Of a stretch of DNA of 57,814 nucleotides, positions 16,215 through 24,366 are shown one piece after another. The DNA comes from an uncultured Oscillospiraceae bacterium (GTDB taxonomy: Bacteria; Bacillota; Clostridia; Oscillospirales; Oscillospiraceae). Position 1 is the stretch's first letter. Each line of letters starts with the position of its first letter. The stretch spans positions 1-57,814 of the forward strand of contig CAJTPV010000020.1 of NCBI GenBank assembly GCA_910578505.1, written 5' to 3'. The position numbers and the translations under genes are program-made. The notes under the pieces are model-generated. The model saw only the letters and a program-made list of their open reading frames with translations. It was not told where the DNA came from and made no database searches.

Positions 16215-17167
16215 ACGTTCCTTCCAATCTCGATAAGTGCGCCGCCCCAGGTCAGCCCGCCGCCGAAGCCCACCAGCAGCGCCCGGCTGCCATCGGGCAG
16301 ACGGCCCGCCGCCTCCAGCTCGCTGAGGGCGATGGGGATGCTGGCGGCGGAGGTGTTGCCGCGGCATTCAATGTTTTTGTAGTATTTCTCCGCCGGAATC
16401 CGGTATTTTTTCGCCACCAGGTCGATGATGCGGGCGTTGGCCTGGTGGAAGACGAACACGTCCACGTCCTCCGCCGTCAGACCATGGCGCTCCAGCACCC
16501 GGTCCATACACCAGGGCACCGCCTCCAGGGCGAATTTGAACACCTTCTGCCCCTCCATGGACAGATACGGGTCGTCGCGGGAGCCGGGGCCGGGGCAGTA
16601 CAGCAGCTCGGTGTTCCCATGGCACCCCAGCACCGCGCCGATGGAGGGCCACGCCGCCCGCCACTCCACCACCGCCGCCCCCGCGCCGTCGCCGAAGAGG
16701 ATGCAGGTGCTCCGGTCGGACCAGTCCACCACCCTGCTGAGCACGTCGCAGCCCACCACCAGCCCGAACTTCCGGGGGGCGGCGGCCAGCAGGCACTCCA
16801 TGGTGTGCAGGGCGTAGAGGAAGCCGGAGCAGGCGGCGTTCAGGTCGAAGCAGAGGGTGTCGGCCGGCAGGCCCAGGGTCTTCTGCAGGGTGCAGGCGGC
16901 GCTGGGGATCACGGCGTCCGCCGTCATGGTGGCTACGATGCACACCCCCACCTCGCCGGGGGTGACGCCGGCCCGCTTCAAAGCAGTCCGGGCGGCGGCG
17001 GTACACAGGCCGCTGTGGGTCTCCCCGGTACACACCCGCCGCTCCCGGATGCCGGTACGGGTGGTGATCCACTCGTCGGTGGTGTCCACCCGCCGGGCCA
17101 GGTCGCCGTTGGTGAGGATGCGGCTGGGCAGGCAGCTGCCGGTCCCCCGTAGTTTGATGCCGTTCAT
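16211..17167 (-). CDS. fabH: 3-oxoacyl-ACP synthase III FabH
   Basis: Initiating condensing enzyme of 318 residues with the Cys-His-Asn triad C113 (NAACSGFLYAL), H241 (FHQANARI) and N271 (GNTSAASIP). It starts synthesis from an acyl-CoA primer and malonyl-ACP. It overlaps accA by 4 bases. Confidence 0.96.
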   Translation of the reverse strand: MNGIKLRGTGSCLPSRILTNGDLARRVDTTDEWITTRTGIRERRVCTGETHSGLCTAAARTALKRAGVTPGEVGVCIVATMTADAVIPSAACTLQKTLGLPADTLCFDLNAACSGFLYALHTMECLLAAAPRKFGLVVGCDVLSRVVDWSDRSTCILFGDGAGAAVVEWRAAWPSIGAVLGCHGNTELLYCPGPGSRDDPYLSMEGQKVFKFALEAVPWCMDRVLERHGLTAEDVDVFVFHQANARIIDLVAKKYRIPAEKYYKNIECRGNTSAASIPIALSELEAAGRLPDGSRALLVGFGGGLTWGGALIEIGRNV

Positions 17168-17979
17168 GGATTCTCCTTCTGGGGGGCTCCGCCCCCCATG
17201 CGTCTGAATTTCTGGTACCGGGCGGCGGCGAGGTTCTTTTCCCTGGACAGCTGGCTCAGATGCCGGCTGAGGGCCTCGTCCACCTGCCGGAAGGTGATGG
17301 CCTGGGCCAGATGGGCGCCGCCGCCGGGCTCCAGAATGATCTCGTCGATGACGCCCAGCTCCTTCAGGTCCGCCGCCGTCAGCTTCATCAGCTCGCTGGC
17401 CTCCTCATGGCGCTTGGCGTCCTTCCACAAAATGGTGGCGAAGCCCTCCGGGGACAGGATGGCGTAGACGGCGTTTTCCAGCATCAGCACCCGGTTGGCC
17501 ACGCCCAGGGCCAGGGCCCCGCCGCTGTTGCCCTCCCCGGTGATGACGGCGATCACCGGCACGGTCAGGCGGCTCATCTCCAGCAGGTTCCGGGCGATGG
17601 CCTCGCCCTGTCCCCGCTCCTCCGCCTCCAGGCCGGGGTAGGCCCCGCCGGTGTCGATGAAGGTGATCACCGGGCGGCGGAACTTCTCCGCCTGCCGCAT
17701 CAGCCGCAGGGCCTTCCGGTAGCCCTCCGGGTTGGGCATGCCGAAGCGGCAGAGGAGGTTCTCCTCCAGGTCCTTGCCCTTCCGGGTGCCGATGACGGTG
17801 ACCGGGCGTCCGTGGTAGAGGGCCGCGCCGCCTAAAACCGAGGCGTCCTCGCCGGACAGGCGGTCGCCCCGCTGTTCAAAAAAATCCGTGAACAAGGCGG
17901 AAATATAGTCGGAAATATTGGGCCGCTGGGGGTGCCGGGCAATGGCCACCCGCTCCGCGGCGGTCAGGCTGCCGTTCAT
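17164..17979 (-). CDS. accA: Acetyl-CoA carboxylase carboxyltransferase subunit alpha
   Basis: Alpha subunit of carboxyltransferase, which with AccD moves the carboxyl group from biotin to acetyl-CoA. The 271 residues contain the crotonase-like segments FIDTGGAYPG and GEGNSGGALALG. It is shorter at the N-terminus than the E. coli protein (about 319), as usual in Firmicutes. ATG 17979 has GGGAGG at correct spacing; a TTG one codon earlier is also possible. Confidence 0.95.
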   Translation of the reverse strand: MNGSLTAAERVAIARHPQRPNISDYISALFTDFFEQRGDRLSGEDASVLGGAALYHGRPVTVIGTRKGKDLEENLLCRFGMPNPEGYRKALRLMRQAEKFRRPVITFIDTGGAYPGLEAEERGQGEAIARNLLEMSRLTVPVIAVITGEGNSGGALALGVANRVLMLENAVYAILSPEGFATILWKDAKRHEEASELMKLTAADLKELGVIDEIILEPGGGAHLAQAITFRQVDEALSRHLSQLSREKNLAAARYQKFRRMGGGAPQKENP

Positions 17980-18830
17980 CAAGCGCCTCCCTTCTCGTGC
18001 AGGCGCAGCAGCTGGGACAGCGTTTCCCGCATCCGGGGCCTGGGCACCACCGCGTCCACAAAGCCGTGCTCCATCTGGAACTCCGCGCGCTGAAAGCCCT
18101 CCGGCAGCGTCTCGCCGATGGTCTGCTGGATCACCCGGGGGCCGGCAAAGCCGATCAGCGCCCCCGGCTCCGCCAGGATCACGTCCCCCAGGGAGGCGAA
18201 GCTGGCCGTGACGCCGCCGGTGGTGGGGTCGGTGAGCACGGAGATGTACAGCAGCCCCCGCTTGTCAAAGCGGCCCAGGGCCGCGCTGGTCTTGGCCATC
18301 TGCATCAGGGACAAAATCCCCTCCTGCATCCTTGCCCCGCCGCTGGCGGAAAACAGGATCAGCGGCAGGCGGTTCTTCTCCGCGTACTCGATGGTCAGCG
18401 TCAGCTTTTCCCCCACGGCGGCGCTCATGGACCCCAGCAGGAACTGGCTGTCCAGCACGCCCACCACGCAGCGGCGTCCGTCGATGGTCCCCACGGCGGA
18501 GACGGCGGCCTCGCTGAGGCCGGTCTTCTGCCGGGCCTCCGCCAGCTTCTCCCGGTAGCCGGGAAAGGACAGGGGGTCCTGGGCGGCTATTTTGGGATAC
18601 AGCTCCCGAAAGGAGCCGTGGTCCAGGGTGATGCCCAGCCGGTAGTACGCGCCCACCGGAAAGTGGTGGCCGCAACGGGGGCAGAGATACAGGTTCCGGG
18701 ATACCGCCTGATGGCTGCTGTCCTGCCCGCAGCGGGGGCAGGCGACGGCGTTTTCAGGCGGGACGTACCGCTCCCGCAGGGCCTTCATGGCCAGCAGGCG
18801 GGCGCGGCGCTTGGCAAATATGCCGCTCAT
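17979..18830 (-). CDS. accD: Acetyl-CoA carboxylase carboxyltransferase subunit beta
   Basis: Beta subunit of 283 residues with the N-terminal zinc ribbon C31/C34 (CPRCGQ) and C50/C53 (CPRCGHH) and the crotonase-like core SASGGARMQEG and PTTGGVTASFA. Its stop overlaps the accA start region and its start overlaps the accC stop by 4 bases. Confidence 0.95.
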   Translation of the reverse strand: MSGIFAKRRARLLAMKALRERYVPPENAVACPRCGQDSSHQAVSRNLYLCPRCGHHFPVGAYYRLGITLDHGSFRELYPKIAAQDPLSFPGYREKLAEARQKTGLSEAAVSAVGTIDGRRCVVGVLDSQFLLGSMSAAVGEKLTLTIEYAEKNRLPLILFSASGGARMQEGILSLMQMAKTSAALGRFDKRGLLYISVLTDPTTGGVTASFASLGDVILAEPGALIGFAGPRVIQQTIGETLPEGFQRAEFQMEHGFVDAVVPRPRMRETLSQLLRLHEKGGA

Positions 18831-20221
18831 GTGTTCTCATCCTCGCTTTCGGACAAATGCCGGGTAAAGTCCAGCAGTTCGGGCAGATGGGCGTCCAGGC
18901 AGTCCGTGGCGCAGCCGCCCCGGACAAAGGCGGCGTGGTGCATCAGCTGGTAGCACAGCTCCGCCGTGGTGGGGAAGCCCTCCAGGGCGAACTCCTCCAG
19001 GCACCGGCGCATTTTCCGGATGGCCTCCAGCCGGGTGGGGGCGTGGACCATCACCTTGGCGGCCAGGGAGTCGTAGTAGGGCGGCAGGGGGCAGCCCTCG
19101 TACAGCCCCGTGTCCACCCGCACGCCGGGCCCGCCGGGCAGATGCAAAAACTCCGTCCGTCCGGGGCAGGGCCGGAACCCATTGGCGGGGTCCTCGGCGT
19201 TGATGCGGCACTCAATGGCGTGGCCGGTGCAGGCGATGTCCTCCTGGGCAATATCCAGGGGCAGGCCGGAGGCGATCCGCAGCTGCTGGCGGATCAGGTC
19301 CACGCCGGTGACCAGCTCGGTGATGCCGTGCTCCACCTGGATGCGGGTGTTCATCTCCATAAAATAGAAGTGCTCCCCGTCCGGGTCCAGCAGGAACTCC
19401 ACAGTGCCGGCGTTGACGTAACCCACGGCCTTTGCCGCCCGGACCGCCGCCTCCCCCATCTCCCGCCGCAGCTCCGGCGTGAGGCCCCAGGCGGGGGCCT
19501 CCTCCACCAGCTTCTGGCTGCGCCGCTGGAGGGAGCAGTCCCGGTCCCCCAGGTGGACCACATTGCCAAAGTTGTCCGCCAGGATCTGCACCTCGATGTG
19601 ACGGGGGTGCAGCACCAGCTTTTCCAGATACATCTCGTCGTCGCCGAAGCAGGCCCGGGCCTCCGCCCTGGCCTCCTTCAAGGCGGAGGGCAGCTCCGCC
19701 GGGCCGGCGCAGCGGCGGATGCCCCGTCCGCCTCCTCCGGCGGACGCCTTCAGCATCACGGGGTATCCCACCCGCTCCGCCGCCGCCAGGGCCTCCGCCT
19801 CACTGCGAACCGGGCCGTCGGAGCCGGGGGTCACCGGCACATGGGCCTGCCGCATCATGGTCCGGGCGGCGGACTTGGCCCCCGCCCGCCGGATGACATC
19901 CCCCGGTGGGCCGATAAAGACCAGCCCCGCCTGGGCGCAGGCGCCGGCGAAGTCCGCGTTCTCGGACAGGAAGCCGTAGCCGGGGTGGATGCCGTCGCAG
20001 CCGGTGGCCAGGGCCGCCGTCAGAATGGCGGTCTGGCTGAGGTAGCTGTCCGCCGCCCGTGCCGGACCGATGCACACAGACCGGGTGGCCAGCTGGACGT
20101 GGAGGGCGTCCCGGTCCGCCTCGGAATAGACGGCCACCGTCTCAATGCCCGCCTCCCGGCAGGAGCGGAGGATCCGCAGGGCGATCTCGCCCCGGTTGGC
20201 GATCAGGACCCGCTTCAGCAT
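18827..20221 (-). CDS. accC: Biotin carboxylase AccC
   Basis: ATP-grasp enzyme of 464 residues that carboxylates the biotin of AccB. The N-terminal domain starts MLKRVLIANRGEIALRILR. ATP-grasp motifs SAGGGGRGIR, MEMNTRIQVEH and ECRINAEDP are present. ATG 20221 overlaps accB by 7 bases. Slightly longer than E. coli AccC (449). Confidence 0.96.
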   Translation of the reverse strand: MLKRVLIANRGEIALRILRSCREAGIETVAVYSEADRDALHVQLATRSVCIGPARAADSYLSQTAILTAALATGCDGIHPGYGFLSENADFAGACAQAGLVFIGPPGDVIRRAGAKSAARTMMRQAHVPVTPGSDGPVRSEAEALAAAERVGYPVMLKASAGGGGRGIRRCAGPAELPSALKEARAEARACFGDDEMYLEKLVLHPRHIEVQILADNFGNVVHLGDRDCSLQRRSQKLVEEAPAWGLTPELRREMGEAAVRAAKAVGYVNAGTVEFLLDPDGEHFYFMEMNTRIQVEHGITELVTGVDLIRQQLRIASGLPLDIAQEDIACTGHAIECRINAEDPANGFRPCPGRTEFLHLPGGPGVRVDTGLYEGCPLPPYYDSLAAKVMVHAPTRLEAIRKMRRCLEEFALEGFPTTAELCYQLMHHAAFVRGGCATDCLDAHLPELLDFTRHLSESEDENT

Positions 20222-20631
20222 GGCCGGTACCGGAAGAGGGGCTCGCCGAAGGACGCCAGCTGTCCGTCGGCCTTCAGGACCTCCTCGATGACGCAGTCGC
20301 AGGGGGCCGGGACCTCGCTCATCATCTTCATCGCCTCGATCAGGCACACGGTCTGGCCCTTTCCCACCCGCTTGCCGGCGCTGACAAAGGGGGGCTGGTC
20401 CGGGGCGGGGGCGGCGTAAAAGGTGCCCACCAGGGGGGCGTCGATGGTTTCCGCCGCCTCCTGGGCCGCCGGGGCGGAAATCGGGGCCGCCGCGGGCGCA
20501 GGTACGGGTGCGGCGGATACCGGCCCGTTCCGGCCCAGCTCCAGGGTGAAGCCAGGCTGAGAGAGCTTCAGCGTCTGGAGAGAGCTGCGCTCAAAGCGGT
20601 CCAGCAGTTCAAAAAGTTCCGGATTGGTCAT
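20215..20631 (-). CDS. accB: Biotin carboxyl carrier protein AccB
   Basis: A 138-residue carrier with an Ala/Pro-rich linker (residues 38-60) and a C-terminal biotinyl domain; the biotin-accepting lysine is K102 in EAMKMMSEV. ATG 20631 is preceded by AAGGGGATCGAC; a TTG at 20661 is in frame but overlaps the acpP stop and looks less likely. Confidence 0.94.
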   Translation of the reverse strand: MTNPELFELLDRFERSSLQTLKLSQPGFTLELGRNGPVSAAPVPAPAAAPISAPAAQEAAETIDAPLVGTFYAAPAPDQPPFVSAGKRVGKGQTVCLIEAMKMMSEVPAPCDCVIEEVLKADGQLASFGEPLFRYRPC

Positions 20632-20657
20632 GTCGATCCCCTTCTTCCCGGTGAAAT

Positions 20658-20888
20658 TCAAGCCTCGTGGGACTCCAGGTATGCCTTGATGTCGCCCACG
20701 GTCTTCAGCGTGGGCAAGGCCTCGTCCTCCACCGTCACGCCGGTGGCCTCCTCAATGGCCATGGCCAGCTCCACCATCGCCAGGGAATCGGTGCCCAGGT
20801 CGTCCACCAGCAGGGCCTCGTCCGTCACTTTTTCCAGGTCGCAGGTCAGGGTCTCGGCGATCACGCCGCGCACTTTTTCAAAATCCAT
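20658..20888 (-). CDS. acpP: Acyl carrier protein
   Basis: First gene of the fatty-acid operon. A 76-residue acidic protein with the phosphopantetheine attachment serine S35 in LGTDSLAMVEL. AAGGAG precedes the ATG. About 70 bases upstream lie a strong promoter and a palindromic operator. Confidence 0.96.
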   Translation of the reverse strand: MDFEKVRGVIAETLTCDLEKVTDEALLVDDLGTDSLAMVELAMAIEEATGVTVEDEALPTLKTVGDIKAYLESHEA

Positions 20889-20922
20889 GGTTGTTCTCCT
20901 TATTTTGTCAAAAATGATTCAT

Positions 20923-20991
20923 AAAATTTATCTAAAAAAATTTAGCTAAATTTTGTGAGTGTATTGTATGCGTCCGGGCCGGAATTGTCAA
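20923..20991 (-). promoter_or_regulatory. Fatty-acid operon promoter with tandem palindromic operator
   Basis: On the minus strand: -35 TTGACA (20986-20991), 17-base spacer, -10 TACAAT (20963-20968). Immediately downstream is the perfect 18-bp palindrome AAAATTTAGCTAAATTTT (20937-20954), followed by a degenerate second copy AAAATTTATCTAAAAAAA (20923-20940). The location just after the expected transcription start is ideal for repression. The MarR protein encoded at the operon end is the likely binder (inference). Confidence 0.75.
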
Positions 20992-21053
20992 GCCAAAGTT
21001 TGCCGAATAAAGCGGGCGGTTTCGGGGGAGTGATGGGCATTTTAGCCAAAAAA

Positions 21054-21084
21054 GCGCCCGGTGCAGTCATTCTGCACCGGACGC
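21054..21084 (-). terminator. Terminator of the barnase-barstar operon
   Basis: Stem GCGTCCGGTGCAG / CTGCACCGGGCGC on the minus strand followed by TTTTTT, 20 bases after the barstar stop. A classic intrinsic terminator. Confidence 0.8.
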
Positions 21085-21104
21085 AATCGAAACATGTGAT
21101 GGAA

Positions 21105-21392
21105 TTATGCCTCTCCGCCGCTGTCAAAGACCACCTGCAGGTGAGGATTTTCCCGGCCCGCCTCCACCAGAGCGCCCAGCAGCGCCGCGCTGTAGGCGCC
21201 CAGGTTCTGCGCCAGGGCCTCCCGCCGGTAGACGACCAGGCGTGTGGACTCCGGCAGGTCTGCGGAGAGGATATCGTAGAGGGCGTCCAGGTTTCTCCCG
21301 TAGTAGTCCGGCAGGCCCAGACGCCGGGACAGATAGTCGTGGACCTCCTCCTGGGTGGTCATCCGGCTTCCGTCAAGGACAATGGTTCTCAT
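21105..21392 (-). CDS. Barstar-family RNase inhibitor
   Basis: A 95-residue barstar-like protein; MRTIVLDGSRMTTQEEVHDYL and DYYGRNLDALYDIL match the family signature (helix 1 and the YGRNLDAL segment that blocks the barnase active site). It starts 3 bases after the stop of the RNase-like gene, so the pair is cotranscribed. It lacks a signal peptide and would act in the cytoplasm, guarding against enzyme retained or mislocalised inside. Confidence 0.88.
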   Translation of the reverse strand: MRTIVLDGSRMTTQEEVHDYLSRRLGLPDYYGRNLDALYDILSADLPESTRLVVYRREALAQNLGAYSAALLGALVEAGRENPHLQVVFDSGGEA

Positions 21393-21395
21393 TGG

Positions 21396-21989
21396 CTACT
21401 CCTCCCCATAGAGTTGTGTAAAGCTCTCATAGTGGTCCTCTGTGTAATAGACCAGCCCGTCGTTGGAGAAGATGATGCGCTTCGCGCCCCGGCTGCTCTG
21501 GCCGATGGTGTCGATGTCGCACTCATAGTAGGTCCGGCCCTCCGCCTTGGGGAGCAGGCCCTCCCGGTTGCCGAACCGGTCGCCGCCGATGGCGCACCCC
21601 GGCGCGTAGACCTCCACGCTGCCGCCGGTCCAGCCCAGGTCCCTGGCCTCGTTTTTGGTGATGTAGTTGCTGGGCAGATGGTCGTAGAGATGGAGGTAGA
21701 GGGAGACGTCCTCCTTGCTGTTATAGGTGCCGTCCTCGTCCAGCTCCGGCGCGGCGGGGTCCTCCCACTGCACGTCCTCCGTCCCGGCGGTGGTGCCGGG
21801 ATCGTCCTCCGGGGCCGCTGCGTCCTCCGGCACTGCCGTGTCCTCTTGGGAGGGACTGTCCACAGTGTCGTTGGCCGTCAGCTCCGGCAGATAGGTGACC
21901 ACGGCATCGGAAATGTTGTCCGCTCCGCCGCATGCGGCCAGCGTCAGGGCCGACAGCGTCAGCAGGATGGAAAATAGCTTCTGTTTCAT
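21396..21989 (-). CDS. Barnase-like ribonuclease with lipoprotein anchor
   Basis: A 197-residue precursor. Signal peptide with lipobox LAAC (C20), an acidic Pro/Glu/Asp-rich linker (about 40-90), then a guanyl-specific RNase domain of the barnase (N1/T1) family (95-194). Catalytic equivalents of barnase are present: K112 (NYITK), R142 (GNREG), E156 (YECDID), R167 and R171 (SRGAKRI) and H186 (EDHYESF). It should be tethered to the outer membrane face. Known barnases are freely secreted, so the lipid anchor is unusual. ATG 21989 was chosen; a GTG two codons earlier also exists. Confidence 0.88.
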   Translation of the reverse strand: MKQKLFSILLTLSALTLAACGGADNISDAVVTYLPELTANDTVDSPSQEDTAVPEDAAAPEDDPGTTAGTEDVQWEDPAAPELDEDGTYNSKEDVSLYLHLYDHLPSNYITKNEARDLGWTGGSVEVYAPGCAIGGDRFGNREGLLPKAEGRTYYECDIDTIGQSSRGAKRIIFSNDGLVYYTEDHYESFTQLYGEE

Positions 21990-22064
21990 ATGCACCTCGA
22001 AAAGTTGTCATTGTCTTCCGGGCGGGCCCCTGTTCTTCCCGTGCCCCCCGCAGCGCTGGTCTTT

Positions 22065-22093
22065 AGGATAGCAGAAAGCGCCGGGTTTGACAA
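22065..22093 (-). promoter_or_regulatory. Candidate promoter of the barnase-barstar operon
   Basis: Minus strand TTGTCA (22088-22093), 17-base spacer, TATCCT (22065-22070). The -10 is weak (4 of 6), suggesting low or regulated expression. Confidence 0.45.
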
Positions 22094-22626
22094 GCCCCTT
22101 TTCCCACCAGCCAGAGGCCGCATCCCGTGCAGGATGGCGGGGCGGTCATGGCAGGAAAGCGTGGGAAATACTGAATGGGCGTGTATAATGTCGTTATGTA
22201 AACATAATGCAGCCGCCGGACGGTGGAAATCTCCGGCACAGGGGATGTTGGGAGCTGTGGGAAAGTCGGGAAGCCGCTGTGATCGGAGGCGGGCCGTGTG
22301 TGGAAAACTCTGTGGAAAATGTTCATAACGCATTGTACTAGAAAATTATTGTGGAATTTATGTGAACTCGCGGAACAAAAGTTCGACGGAGAAGGATACA
22401 GAAGTCATTGGTTTTCCTCAGGCAATTTTGCGAAATTTGTCGAATTTTCCGGAAGGGACGGACCGCCGCAGGGCGCGTCCCCCGCCGGTCCGCCGGTATG
22501 TTCTGCATATTTGCCGAGTCATCGTGCAAAGCGGCCTGCAAAAAATACAAGCGGTTATCGCACAGACGTCCTGAGCCGGGCGGGAACAGATATCCCCTCT
22601 GTTTCCCCGGATCTGGCCGCCCGTTC
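22094..22626. other. Noncoding interval with small dyads
   Basis: About 530 bases with no gene I can support. It contains a TATAAT at 22184-22189 followed by the inverted repeat TTATGT-AA-ACATAA (22194-22207), two TGTGGAAAA repeats (22299-22307 and 22311-22319), and GGAACAAAAGTTCG (22372-22385), which resembles a Gram-positive LexA box. None can be tied to a gene. A small RNA starting near 22195 is possible. Confidence 0.35.
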
Positions 22627-22656
22627 TTGACAAATCCGGCGGAGGGACAGTATAAT
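22627..22656 (+). promoter_or_regulatory. Promoter of the HAD-IIB hydrolase gene
   Basis: TTGACA (22627-22632), 18-base spacer, TATAAT (22651-22656), both boxes at full consensus. The gene starts 41 bases downstream. Confidence 0.75.
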
Positions 22657-22697
22657 AGGCGCGAACTGACGGACAGAAAAGGAGATACATAGCCGTT

Positions 22698-23537
22698 ATG
22701 GGAAAATTTGATAAAATGCTGCTGGTCAGCGATTATGACAACACCCTGCGCTACACAGAGACCTCCCTGCGGGGCGGGGGCGAGGCGCCGCCTGTTCATC
22801 CTGAGAATCTGCGGGCCATACACTACTGGATGGACCAGGGCGGCGCCTTCGCCATGGCCACCGGGCGCTCTCTGGCGGCCTTCCGGGCCCCGGCCAGGGA
22901 CATCCCCATGAACGCCCCGGCTATTGTGGACAACGGCGCGGCCATCTATGACCTGCGGACAGAGACGTATCTGGTCAAGAGCTTTCTGCCGGACGGGTGT
23001 CTGGAGCATCTCCGGGCCGCCGCCGGCGCGTTCCCGGAGCTGTCTCTGGAGCTGTACCACGAGGGGGACCTGATCCAGGTCGTCCACCAGACGCCGTGGA
23101 ACGAGCAGCACGCGAAATTGACCAGGCTGAATTACCAGGTTATCGCGGCGGTGGAGCCGGAGCTGGTGCCTCTGCCGCTGGTAAAGGCCCTTTTCGTGGC
23201 GGACATGGCCGTGCTGAAGCAGCTCTGCCGGTTTATGGCGGAGAAGGGCTGGGCGGAGCGGTACGAGCTGATTTTTTCCAGCGACCATCTGCTGGAGATG
23301 ACCGCCAGGGGCGCGGACAAGGGGCGGATGGCCCTGCAGCTGAAAAAGCTGTGCGGGTGCGAGCAGCTGTACTGTGCCGGGGACCACGCCAACGATCTGC
23401 CCATGCTGCGGGCCGCGGACCGGGCCTTTGTTCCGGCCAACGCCATACCGGAGGTGCTGGAGTCCGGCGCGACGGCGGTGTGCCACTGCCTGGACGGGGC
23501 GATTGCCGAGGCTGTGGGGATCATCGAAAGAATTTGA
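22698..23537 (+). CDS. Cof-type HAD-IIB hydrolase
   Basis: Sugar-phosphate-type phosphatase of the haloacid dehalogenase superfamily, 279 residues. Motif I SDYDNTL is at the N-terminus, motif II is in MATGRSLAAF, the motif III lysine is in KGRMALQLKKL, and motif IV is CAGDHANDLPML. The C2B cap lies between motifs II and III. The substrate cannot be deduced. AAAAGGAG lies somewhat far (about 13 bases) from the ATG. Confidence 0.88.
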   Translation: MGKFDKMLLVSDYDNTLRYTETSLRGGGEAPPVHPENLRAIHYWMDQGGAFAMATGRSLAAFRAPARDIPMNAPAIVDNGAAIYDLRTETYLVKSFLPDGCLEHLRAAAGAFPELSLELYHEGDLIQVVHQTPWNEQHAKLTRLNYQVIAAVEPELVPLPLVKALFVADMAVLKQLCRFMAEKGWAERYELIFSSDHLLEMTARGADKGRMALQLKKLCGCEQLYCAGDHANDLPMLRAADRAFVPANAIPEVLESGATAVCHCLDGAIAEAVGIIERI

Positions 23538-23562
23538 CATTTCCTGTCCGGCGTATTATAAT
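23534..23562 (+). promoter_or_regulatory. Perfect consensus promoter overlapping the upstream stop codon
   Basis: TTGACA (23534-23539), 17-base spacer, TATAAT (23557-23562). The -35 box contains the TGA of the preceding gene. It drives the phosphoglycolate-phosphatase-like gene. Confidence 0.8.
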
Positions 23563-23609
23563 ACCCCCGAAAATCGGGCGGAGGCCCTGACTTGCTGGGA
23601 GGCATGTGT

Positions 23610-24266
23610 ATGATACAGGCAGTTGTGTTTGATTTGGACGGTACCCTGCTGGATACGATCCCCGATATTGCCGGCTCTCTCAACCGCGCGCTGGCCGCCT
23701 GCGGCCTGCCCACCCACCCGGTGCGGGTATGCGAGCGCTTCGTAGGCGGCGGCATCCGGGAGGCGGTGCGAAAGGCTGCGCCGGAGAATACGCCGGCGGA
23801 AGTGCTGGACCAGGTTCTGTCGGCCTATCTGGCGGACTACCCGAACCACTGTACAGACACCACCCGCTGCTATCCCGGCGTCCCGCGGCTGCTGGCGGGC
23901 CTGGAGGAGGCCGGGATGGTCCTGGGCGTGCTGAGCAACAAGACCGAGGGGCCTACCCGCAGGATCATAGAAACCCTTCTGCCCGGCGTCCCGTTCCGCT
24001 GTGTGTTCGGGCGGGTGGACGGACGCCCTTTGAAGCCGGACCCTGCAGCCGCCGCGCCCGTGCTGGAGGCGCTGGCCCTGCCCCCGTCGGACATCGCCTA
24101 TGTGGGCGACAGCGGGACGGATATGCAGTTTGCCCGGGCGGCGGGGATGCTGGCCGCCGCAGCGCCCTGGGGATACCGCTCCCGGTCGGAGCTGGTGGCG
24201 ATGGGCGCGGAGCTGACGCCGGACAGCCCGGAGGGACTGCTGACGCTGTTATTGGCGGCGGCGTGA
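23610..24266 (+). CDS. HAD-IA hydrolase, phosphoglycolate phosphatase-like
   Basis: A 218-residue HAD phosphatase with motif I FDLDGTLLDT, motif II GVLSNKTE, motif III lysine in LKPDPA and motif IV YVGDSGTDM. The all-helical cap resembles Gph/PpaX. It may hydrolyse 2-phosphoglycolate or act as a pyrophosphatase (PpaX-like). ATG 23610 has GGAGG 8 bases upstream; ATG 23604 is too close to it. Confidence 0.88.
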   Translation: MIQAVVFDLDGTLLDTIPDIAGSLNRALAACGLPTHPVRVCERFVGGGIREAVRKAAPENTPAEVLDQVLSAYLADYPNHCTDTTRCYPGVPRLLAGLEEAGMVLGVLSNKTEGPTRRIIETLLPGVPFRCVFGRVDGRPLKPDPAAAAPVLEALALPPSDIAYVGDSGTDMQFARAAGMLAAAAPWGYRSRSELVAMGAELTPDSPEGLLTLLLAAA

Positions 24267-24366
24267 TCTCCTCTGGCCGTCCTCCGGAGCGCCGGCAGTC
24301 TCCGCTCCACCCTGTTTCGCAATCATAAAATCGACATCCGCACAGGTAAAGAATTGAGGTGACCGG

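Noticed and set aside
18857..20419. Long plus-strand open frame opposite accC and accB
   Set aside because: Shadow of biotin carboxylase; no recognisable protein features.
22372..22385. LexA (SOS) box GGAACAAAAGTTCG
   Set aside because: It resembles the Gram-positive box, but it is 300 bases from the nearest start and no damage-response gene follows.
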